From positions 55,388,289 through 55,452,288 of the forward strand of contig NC_080043.1 in the NCBI RefSeq assembly GCF_012489685.1: a stretch of 64,000 nt of DNA, in the 5' to 3' direction. The position numbers and the translations under genes are program-made. Source of the DNA: Lotus japonicus (lineage: Eukaryota; Streptophyta; Magnoliopsida; Fabales; Fabaceae). Positions 55,967 to 64,000 of this stretch are shown here, piece after piece; the stretch's first letter is position 1, and every line of letters starts with the position of its first letter. The notes under the pieces are model-generated. The model searched no databases and was not told the DNA's origin. It saw nothing but the letters and a program-made list of their open reading frames with translations.

Positions 55967-56677
55967 TAGATGACTCGAAGAGTTATCATGAGTGATTGCA
56001 CTCAGTTTATGATTAATTGTATTTTGTCGCAGAATCGACTTTTACCTTAGGGTATTCTTTTTAGAGACAATAAGTTAGCTAGAACACTTGGCGACGTGTC
56101 GAGTGAGGTCGGAGACGTTGTTTGACTAATCGCTTTGCATTCATGCACTCATTTTGAGGTATTAACACGGGACGAACTCCGGACCTCGGTGGATTCCAAA
56201 ATGGTCATAAGACCCGAATTTCCGCGTAAGAGCACCGTTATGTGACTCTTAGTAGCAGACCGAAATGGCAGGCCTTCGGGTTTACTGCTGATCTAGCTAC
56301 CTTTGTGTGGTGTAAGAGGCACGCAGGCCGAAATGGTCCCACCGTGGCTGGTGCTAGGGCTGATCCGTTGATGTCCATCCTTTTCCGGAATGCATTTGGT
56401 TAACTGGGTTAACCGACATCTGCATTTCATGCAACATGCATACTGACTTAGTTGCTGAGTGTGATTGATAATTGTTAATCCTATCTGATGCATGTTAATT
56501 GTTATTACTGTCGTTTATATTCATTGTGGAATATACAACCCTAGGATGCTATCTCTAACTTATAAGCCTAAGTGGCTATCTCTTATCTGTATCTATTGTA
56601 AATATTATTTACATAATTCTTTGGAGTTGACCCTCGCGTCTTCTGTGTGTGTTTTGGCGGACTACGCCCATTTTCAG

Positions 56678-56923
56678 ATGTCTTTGGCGGACTGGTTCAC
56701 GATAGTCCACCCTTCGGGGGGGACTAGATACGAGATGATAGATCAGGATGATTCCGGCGCGTGGGTGGTCGACCCCGCTGGCCATCGAGCGACTTACTCG
56801 GGGAGGATCATGGTGGATCGTGTCGACAGCTCAGGACACTTGACGGAAGGAGTGCTGAGGACGGTGTACATAGACTTGGTCGTTCTGGATTCAGATTCAG
56901 ACGACGATCACGCTAGCATGTAG
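56678..56923 (+). CDS. LTR-encoded ADWF-type ORF (81 aa), solo LTR I
   Basis: The ATG follows the acceptor-like CCCATTTTCAG. It reads MSLADWFTIVHPSGGTRYEM, then AWVVDPAGHRATYSGRIMVD and a short acidic end (LDSDSDDDHASM). It aligns with the first 68 residues of the 222-aa ORF in LTR D without gaps. Differences are mostly conservative (L/M, I/V, F/Y, E/D). It lacks the Pro-rich extension of D but ends in a similar Ser-Asp tail. As part of a solo LTR it may still be transcribed from the TATA box at 54119. Function unknown. The frame is open further upstream, but similarity to D supports this start. Confidence 0.65.
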   Translation: MSLADWFTIVHPSGGTRYEMIDQDDSGAWVVDPAGHRATYSGRIMVDRVDSSGHLTEGVLRTVYIDLVVLDSDSDDDHASM

Positions 56924-58528
56924 GATTGAGTGTTAGTGTGAGCTCCTCGAGACAGGACTAGTGTAGGAGTAGAGTCTTAGCTCTGATCGTTATTGTTTTC
57001 TTTGGGGACAGGGTAGTTTCCCGCCTATAGCTTTTTGTGTGGTTTCTCTACGGGAATCACAGAGAGTTGGTTGGGCTAGGAGGTCTTGTTTTAGGCCGTT
57101 TGGGCTAACTTATTCCCATTTTTGAAGGTGTGTGTTGCGGACACTTAACCTTTCCATTTGATTTGCACATTTTTCCTACGGGCGTTACTTTTCTTACTTC
57201 CCGTCACTGGAGGTTTACTCGTGACGTGGTTTGCTACTTACAGCGGGGGCTGTAATTATTATTGTATATTAGTTATGTTGTCTTTTGTTGTTGAGTTTCA
57301 TTTCTTTCAGTTTCTGATTCTATTATCGAAAAAAAAAAATATTCACGTTTTTCCGCATTAATTTCTTTTTGGTTACTAAAGTGACGCCACCGAAATCGGG
57401 GTGTTACACCCAGCAAGAAAAAGAAATAGAAAACCCAATCCCAACCCTCCCTCCCTCACGCTTCCCAGCCGCAAATCCAACCTCTGAAAACCCATCAAGA
57501 AATAATCAGAAAACCCGAAAGGAAAAGCATCGATCTTGCCTACACTCAAGGACCAAGAAACATTTCGGTCATAAGAAGAAGAAGAGGAAGAGAGAAGAAG
57601 GGGAAGAAGAAACTGAATGATGATAAACATGGTTTGGTTCTTGCAGCACCCTCTATTCTTCTTCTTGAGACAGAAGATGAGAAAGAAGATGAAACTCATC
57701 CCTAAACAAAGGTCATGCTTGAAACCCATCTCTGAACAAAGGCCATGACTGAAACCCATCCCTGTGGTCTCAATCTCTTCAAGTTCTCTTGATCTCTTCC
57801 CGTTTTCCCGTTCTCGATCTCACCCAGATCTGTTTATTTCTTCACACATATATGAAGTGTTTCAACCAAAACTCTACTACTCCAACCATTCTCCTCTGAT
57901 ATGAAGTGTTTCTTCCACCGCATCCTTATCCTCAGGTGAAGAGAAAGAAGACGAAGATGAGGGGTTTCGTTATGGAAGGGATGATGAAGAAATTTTCATG
58001 ATGTGGCACCAACTTCATTCAAGGGACATGACCCAAAGGAAGAAGAAGCTGGAACTGGATGTGTTCAAAAGAAGAAGATGAATCTGGATGTATTTTCTGA
58101 TTTAGGGATTTAAGAATTTGGGATTTTTTTTTTTTTTTAATTTCGGGGATGTATTTTTTATATGACTATGTGCTAATTTTTTAAGAAGACCCTGATTTTT
58201 TTCATTTAAGAAGACGTTGATTTTTGTTTTTTTTTATGGAACGCTAATTTTTTTTAAACAAGAAGAAGATGCTGATTTTTTATGGAACGTTGACTCTTTT
58301 TTCCTTTTTATTCTTTTTAATTATTATAATACACGTGGAAATTAGGAGAATAAAAAAAAATCCACATCAGCCTTTCCGTTAGTTTTCTAACGTCAAACTG
58401 ACGTAAGGGTACTCGTTACACTTTTTAGAATTATAGAGGGTACAAACATTGACAAAAATAGATGAGGGGTGTCTTTTGCACAAACATGAAACATCAGGGG
58501 CAACAAATGCTTTTAAGCCTAGAAGAAA

Positions 58529-59316
58529 AACACAAAATATCTCCCATTCCCACCATTTGAGGCCGCGAGCTTGAGGAGAGGAAGGAGAGGAGAGAACTTC
58601 GCCGTTTCTTGACCGATCTTCGTGCTGTTCGTTGCTACTTCGCGACATCGAGGTACTCTTACTTATTCTTACCTCTGATCATTCTTTTTATCGCGTTTCT
58701 TTATCTCTTTCTGAGCTCAAAGTTTCGAGCTTTTCGTAAAATTGTTCGATTTTCCCGATTTTTCTTTTGAACTACCTTCTATAGTTGCCCAACAAGCTAA
58801 ATCATTCGCCAATGCGCGCCTATTTCGATCGAGTCGCCAAAGATCTGAAAAACTGTATAAAAACCCATTAACGCACATATTGAAACTTTATCTTCGAAAA
58901 GCCACAATCCGACTTAGTGCCCTTGGGATTAGTTGCTATAAATCTCGTTGTGAACGACCCCATCAAATTTGTTTTTCGAAATTCCGACTTTGAGTTTCCA
59001 AACTAAAAATCTTGACCAAAATACCCCTAGTCGCATTTCGAATTCTAAAATTTTTCTGAGAGTTTCCCTGGCCTAGATATCGCCTAAGAACACCTAGGAA
59101 TTGAATTGGATCGAAGAAAAAGTTCGGGAAACCCTATTTTGATAGTGGCCGAAACTTATTAACTATTGTACCGTGTCCAAAAATAATTTTTGGGTCTGTA
59201 TGACCTAAGTTATAGTGTAGCCCTTTCAATTGTCGAAATTTTGGCGTCGGTTTCGTGTCATTCCGAGTTCGGTAGCTCGAGTTATGCACGTTTTAGCGAA
59301 TGAAGTGTTTTTGTAC
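58529..59316 (+). repeat. Tekay-like LTR H, middle part
   Basis: Resumes after MULE K with CACAAAATATCTCCCATTCC and follows the D LTR: leader, donor-like ATCGAG|GTACTC at 58652, GAAACTTTATCTTCGAAAAG block. Ends at the TGTAC target duplication of solo LTR J. No gene. Confidence 0.85.
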
Positions 59317-60019
59317 TGTAAGGCCCAAGTTTTTCAGCTTAGGCTAAGTGAATAAATTTCTTATTCACGATTAGGGTTGATGTAATGTGAAGGGAAACCT
59401 GAACAAAAGTTTATTAAATGAAATATATTTATGAAGGTTTTCAGGAAAAGTCTGAGGATCGTATCGAAGTCGATAAAAGCTATAGCACGATCGTTATACG
59501 CGAAAACCTAGGTCAGAAACCCTAGTATATAGCTCGTTTTCACTTTTAGACACGATGGAAATTAATTCCAAAAATCTTCAGAGAAATGTTAGAACTTCTC
59601 TTTTTCCATATATCACAATCGTTTCGAGGCGAAACTCTAGGATCTACGAACGTCCGATTCCAATCATCGGAAGTTTGCCGAAACCGAATCCCTGGTATTT
59701 CAAAACCCTAGAATCACCCGACTATGAGGACTTTTTCTATTCGGAACATCAAATGAAGATTCTACACGCGTACACCCATTTCTCTTGATGATTTCAATCT
59801 TTCTTCAGAAGGAAGTTTTCCATTCCGACATTCGATGCAAAAAGCAACTTATCGGGTAAAATAGTTTTATACCGATTATGCATTAGTCGCTAAAAATATA
59901 AGGAGACCTCTTTATAGTTTTGGAATTCTTTTGCCAAAACATATCTATTAATTCACGGAGAATGACGCCGGAAAAATCAGATTCGCGAAACTTTCATTTT
60001 CCCGCGAATTTCCATCTTC

Positions 60020-60028
60020 TATATATAG
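60020..60028 (+). promoter_or_regulatory. TATA box of solo LTR J
   Basis: TATATATAG, 703 bases into the LTR. Confidence 0.6.
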
Positions 60029-60842
60029 CAAACAAGTGAGAAAAAAACACAAAACTCCTCCATTTTCTCTCCTCAAGGCCGCGAGCTTCACCAAGGAAGA
60101 AGGAAGAAGAATTTTCTTCATTACTTGCTTGATCGTTGATCCGTTAGTTGCTGCTTCAAGGTTTCGAGGTATAGTCGCTAATCCTTACCTCTGATCGCTT
60201 TTTCCATAGCTTTTCTGTAGACTTTTCTGAGCGGATAGTTTATGGGTTTTTGCAAAACTATCCCGAATCTTTCATTTCTGATTCTAAACCTCTTCTTTAT
60301 GTGCCCAAGATCACTTCTGCCGGATTAGATTTTCCGTTATGTCGCCGGAATTCCGCCGGAATCAATTTTAGCCAAAAATACCCATTTTTGGAGTTTTTGG
60401 AGTAAAGCTTCAACCTTTTGGCTGAAAACTATCGCCTTAGCTTAGTGCTAGTAGGATTAGTTGTCATAAACGTCGTTGGTGACGTCCCTGCAAAATTTGG
60501 TTTTTGGGATTTCAGTTTTGAAATTTCTAAGTTAAAAATCATGACCAAAATACCCCTGCGACAGTTTTTGATCCGATAATTTTTCCGAGTTCAGAATAAC
60601 CTTAGTTACGGCTAATGATAGCATAGGAACCAAGTTTGATCGAAGAAAAATCGAGTCTCCTAATTGTGAAAGTGGCCGAACCTATTAGGGGGGAGGAGGA
60701 AAATTTCCTTTTCCGAAAACTTGTCCTTTCGCGCTAGATTATCATACCTCGGAGTATGTACTACTTCGTGTAACCTTAGTGATGTATTGATAGCGTAGTT
60801 TTCGATAGATTCTGATAGTATTTCTGTGGTTTTGCTCTAAAG

Positions 60843-60920
60843 GTGATTTTGAGGAATTTCCAGCGGAGCAAGGCTTTGATTGTGAAGGAGCTTTAGGAGA
60901 TAACTCTGGAGAACCTACAG
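60843..60920 (+). other. Candidate 78-nt internal exon in LTR J
   Basis: TTTTGCTCTAAAG upstream and CTACAG|GTGAGG downstream. No ATG. Frame 3 reads DFEEFPAEQGFDCEG at its start, close to LTR I. Confidence 0.5.
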
Positions 60921-61573
60921 GTGAGGGCATCTCACTGAATCTCTAGTTAATGCTTAGGGTCGATACTTTCGACATTGTTTACTGTTTATGCACTGGATTG
61001 TGTGTGATTGGAAAATGTTTTCTGAGGCTTCGGCTGACAATGTAGATGATTCATCTACTGAATGTTTTTGAGATTGACTTACATGCTATGTGCTATGTGG
61101 GTAATCTAGGATGTGTGGTGCATGCTTTATATGCTAAGTGCTAAGTGTTTATAATGAGATTTATTGATATATGACATGTTGTTGATTGTGATGATTTAAA
61201 TATGCTTTGCACTGGAATCTGAGATTCTGAATGGTGAGAATAGCGGGCAGGTCATGCCGATTTTATTTTGAGAGTTTTGAGAAAGTTTGATAGGATGAAC
61301 GAGGTTCGGGCCTTAATTTTGTTTAGTGGATCGAGGCATTCTCTGGAAGCGACTTGGGATTGGGAGATCCTGAAAATGTATAAGACTTGCGATAAGACAA
61401 AATGGAATCTATTTTATAAAGAAAACTCATAAGACCTTAAATAACCTCTAAATCTTTAAGTAATGATATCAACCTCGAAAGGAAGGCGTGGAAGTCAAAT
61501 CTTAGTTTTGGAAAACGAGAAGTGTCGTCGGATCCCAGCATTGAGAAAGTTGAGAGGCTTCGAGTATGTAGAT

Positions 61574-61655
61574 GTTGTGGTGCTGTTGGAGCAGAATTTG
61601 TTGTTGTGCTGTTGAAGCAGCTATTGTTGTTGTGCTGTTGGAGCAGCTATGTTGT
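61574..61655 (+). repeat. Short tandem repeat in LTR J
   Basis: About three units of 24-27 bp around GTGCTGTTGGAGCAGCTATT; a fourth related unit is near 61712-61735. Confidence 0.75.
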
Positions 61656-62036
61656 TGGGCTATCCTTGGGATAAGTCCGGGGAATTGATAGTTCCCGAGT
61701 ATGTGATACTCTTGTGCTGTTGGAGCAGCTATGTGTTGTTGTGAAGTGTGTCTTTTGGTCGCAGAATCGACCGTTACCTTAGGGTAAGCTTTTAGAGACT
61801 TTAATTTACCTAGAACACGTGGCGACGTGTCGAGTGAGAATCGGAGACGTTGTTTGACTAATCATCCTGCATTCATGCAACATTAATGAGGTATTAACAC
61901 AGGACGTACTCTGGACCTCGTCGGTTTCCAAAATGGTCATAAGACCCGGAATGCCGTGTAAGAGCGTCTGTAGACGTCTCTTGTAGCAGATCGAAATGGC
62001 AGACCTACGGGTTATGGCTGATCTGGCTACCTTGGT

Positions 62037-62262
62037 TTGGTGTAAGAGACACACGGGCAGAATGGTCCCACCGTTGCTGGTGCTAGGATTGATCCGGTTG
62101 ATGTCCATCCCAGAGGCACGCGAGCAGAATGGTCCCACCGTTGCTGGTGCTAGGATTGACTCGTTTGATGTCCATACCTATGTTTGGTGTAAGAGGCACG
62201 CGGGCAGAATGGTCCCACCGTTGCTGGTGCTAGGATTGATCCGTCTGATGTCCATCCGTTCC
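62037..62262 (+). repeat. Three tandem copies of a 60-80 bp LTR segment in J
   Basis: GGTCCCACCGTTGCTGGTGC occurs three times, each followed by TAGGATTGA and TTGATGTCCAT-like text. LTR I has one copy near 56334-56380, so J expanded it. Confidence 0.8.
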
Positions 62263-62555
62263 GGATTGCATATTGGTTGACTGGGTTAACCTGCATATCA
62301 TTTCATGCAACATGCATACTGACTTAGTTGATGAGTGTGTGTGATACTTGTTAATTCTACTTGATGCATGTTAACTGTGATTTACTGTCGTTTATGTTCA
62401 TTGTGAAATATGCAACCCTAGGATGTTATCCCTAGCTATAAGCCTAAGTGGCTATTTCCTTATCTATATCTATTGGTGCTATTATTTACGTAATTCTTTG
62501 GAGTTGACCCTCGCGTCTTCCGTGTGTGCTTTGGCGGACAAACGCCCATTGTCAG

Positions 62556-62717
62556 ATGTCTTTGGCGGGCTAGTTCATGATGGTTCACCCTTCGGGGGAA
62601 ACTAGGTTGGGATGCTGGAACAGGAGCGCGTCGCGGTAGCGAGAGGATGACGGATGGTGTACATAGACTAGGTCGTTCTGGATTTCGAATTCGGACGACG
62701 ATCATGCTAGCATGTAG
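62556..62717 (+). pseudogene. LTR-encoded ADWF-type ORF, solo LTR J, decayed
   Basis: ATG after CCCATTGTCAG starts MSLAG, then TAG at codon 6 where D and I have Trp. The HPSGG-like segment and the GTGTACATAGACTAGGTCGT-type end remain recognisable up to the CATGCTAGCATGTAG stop region, but the middle is deleted. Clear relic of the ORF in LTR I. Confidence 0.7.
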
Positions 62718-63206
62718 GTTTTAGTGCTGGTGTGAGCTCCTCAAGATGGGATTAGTGTAGGAGTAGAGTCTTAGCTCTGAACATCATTTGTTTCTTTTGG
62801 GGACAGGGTAGTTTTCCCACCTATAGCTTTTTGTGTGGTTTCTTTACAGGAATCACAGAGAGTTGGTTGGACTTAGGAGGTCTTGTTTCAGGCCGATGGG
62901 CCAGCTGATTCTCAGTTTTGAGGGATGGTGTTGCGGACACTTCACCTTTACTTTCAGTCTGTACATATTGCCTTCGGGCGCTACACTTTTCTTTCCGTCA
63001 CTGGAGGTTACTCGTGACGAGGTTGTCACTTACAGCGGGGGCTGTATTATTATTGTATATTAGTTCTGTTGCTTGCCGCTTTTGGGTTTGATTTAATTCA
63101 GTCTTGTCTTAGTTATTATCGAATAAAAAAATATTCACGTTTTTCCGCATTAAGTTTACTTTTGGTTACTAAAGTGACGCCACCGAAATCGGGGTGTTAC
63201 ATGTAC

Positions 63207-64000
63207 AAAACTTGAATCGAGTCAAAACTCATCCATTCGGGGAAAGCCTTCCATTCGTGCCTAAATGTTATACTCTGAAGCTTCTTGCGCTTTGTCTAAA
63301 CGTTAGTTAGTATTGTTTCGATTGTACCGACTTATTTTGATTGATTTTTGCTTTGTTTGCTCTAAGGTTCGTTTGTGGAAACCTTGGGCTTCACTGAGCA
63401 AGCTTGTGAGCGTGACTTACACCATGATTCTGGAGAAACTAGAGGTTAGGGCAACCTACTTACTAGCTATTTGTATTGTAGGCGTCGATAACTTCCACTT
63501 GAATACTGCTTGATATTGAAGATTGCATTGAATGTTGTTTATCGCTTTGAACTGAAAAATGTTTTCTGGAGGCTTCGACCGAGTGAACTTATATGAGACG
63601 TGTGTCTCCGTTTTCTGAGAGGCTTCGGCCGTTTACTGGTTTCCGTCTTATGATTTCCGCACTGAATTATTGTTATATTGATATTGTTATTGAACTGAGC
63701 TATATGCCATTATTTATGCTGAGTTTATGATGTTTTGCATATGCTTTATTGAATTGTACTGATTTGAGATAGTACTTGATTATATGATTTCGGAGTGTGG
63801 GAAAAACGTGATGTTATGCCATGCTAATGACGAGGTTTGGGAAATGTTAGGCAGGCTTTGACCGGAGGTCTAAGCCATAGTCATTTTAGGATCGAGACCT
63901 TCCCGGGGAATTACTTGGGTTTATTGGGATCTTTTTACTTATAGAGTTTTGGAACAAAAGAGAAACGAAACTTGACTTCATAAATGAAATTCATAATGCA
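63207..64000 (+). repeat. Tekay-like LTR H, right part, running off the window
   Basis: After J the H LTR continues (TATACTCTGAAGCTTCTTGCG as in D near 44854), with its 78-nt exon-like block at 63367-63444. The region expected to hold the ADWF ORF lies beyond the window edge. Confidence 0.83.
63367..63444 (+). other. Candidate 78-nt internal exon in LTR H
   Basis: TTTGCTCTAAG upstream and ACTAGAG|GTTAGG downstream. Frame 3 shares Ser at codon 1, LGF at 6-8, Cys at 13, Leu at 17 and Gly at 22 with D. Unlike D, I and J it has one ATG. Confidence 0.48.

Larger units (their letters stand above)
53412..57408 (+). mobile_element. Solo LTR I (3997 bp), Tekay-like Gypsy
   Basis: TGTAAGACCCAAG..GGGTGTTACA, flanked by CCCAG at 53407-53411 and 57409-57413. 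No internal region. Same layout as the D LTR: TATA box at 54119-54127, donor-like TCGAG|GTATAG at 54267, 78-nt exon-like block 54929-55006, an ORF at 56678-56923, plus a minisatellite at 55718-55966 not found in D. Closest to LTR J in this window. Confidence 0.92.
52884..58519. mobile_element. MULE-like non-autonomous DNA transposon K, carrying solo LTR I
   Basis: Long terminal inverted repeats (about 220 bp) start GGCTTAAAAGCATTTG and end with its complement. The 9-bp duplication TAGAAGAAA at 52875-52883 and 58520-58528 fits Mutator-like elements. Without LTR I the element is about 1.6 kb. The interior (about 53115-53406 and 57414-58300) has no transposase. It is pyrimidine- or purine-rich, with CTTCATCTTC and GAAGAAGAAGA runs and short direct repeats, and resembles plant 5' UTR or gene-fragment sequence, but I cannot match it to a gene. 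Confidence 0.82.
59317..63201 (+). mobile_element. Solo LTR J (3885 bp), Tekay-like Gypsy
   Basis: TGTAAGGCCCAAG..GGGTGTTACA with TGTAC at 59312-59316 and 63202-63206. Inserted in LTR H. TATA box at 60020-60028, donor-like TCGAG|GTATAG at 60168, 78-nt exon-like block 60843-60920, and a decayed ORF at 62556. It carries two tandem-repeat patches (61574-61655 and 62037-62262). Confidence 0.92.

Noticed and set aside
57369..57620. 83-aa Lys/Glu-rich ORF across the border of LTR I and MULE K
   Set aside because: It spans an insertion junction and is low-complexity, so it cannot be an old gene.

Overview
This window is plant nuclear DNA, almost certainly a dicot and probably a legume. It contains SIRE1-like Copia elements with an env-like third ORF, Tekay/Del-type Gypsy elements and plant L1 LINEs, all primed or organised as in plants. 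I see no host gene, tRNA, rRNA or CRISPR. Nearly every base belongs to a transposable element, and most elements sit inside other elements. Target-site duplications (TSDs) can be read on both sides of eight insertions, so the order of events can be reconstructed.

Layout, left to right. Positions 1-22857 are Sirevirus (Copia) element B, minus strand, whose left end lies outside the window. Its ORF3 was hit by a Gypsy solo LTR (900-2221, TSD ATGAC) and by a small hAT-like element (2764-3748, TSD AGAGCAAT). Its 5' LTR was hit by a complete sister Sirevirus, element A (10653-22796, TSD TAGTT). B itself lies in an old minus-strand LINE (E; 22858-23797, continuing at 47307-47745). That LINE was also split by a complete Tekay-type Gypsy element, D (23798-47301, TSD TCTTT, plus strand). 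The 5' LTR of D was in turn hit by Sirevirus C (26339-38473, TSD TGTCG), the youngest and best-preserved element, with about 6 mismatches between its two 1.2-kb LTRs. To the right come a 5'-truncated LINE, F (48563-51364), a LINE tail, G (51736-52156), and another Tekay-like LTR, H, starting at 52157 and running off the right edge. H was hit by a MULE-like element, K (52884-58519, 9-bp TSD TAGAAGAAA), and by solo LTR J (59317-63201, TSD TGTAC). K itself carries solo LTR I (53412-57408, TSD CCCAG).

Gene content. The Sireviruses carry gag, pol (protease, integrase, RT, RNase H), a roughly 965-codon ORF3 in the env position, and an oppositely oriented 130-codon coiled-coil ORF with its own TATA box between ORF3 and the 3' LTR. 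Gag and pol overlap in different frames in all three copies. Element C has only one visible lesion (4 bp lost in pol). A has a stop in gag and an extra G in pol; B is heavily decayed. Gypsy D has gag-pol with a C-terminal chromodomain, broken by three stops and two frameshifts.

The most unusual signal is inside the 3.8-4.0 kb LTRs of the Tekay-like elements. They carry a conserved ORF starting MS(M/L)ADWF, preceded by a CAG splice-acceptor-like site. Upstream in the same LTRs lie a conserved TATA box, a conserved TCGAG|GTA donor-like site and an exon-like block of exactly 78 nt bounded by AG and GT in four LTRs. In D's 3' LTR, splicing these together would make the conserved ORF start the first AUG of the message. 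I read this as a possible three-exon gene carried in the LTR.
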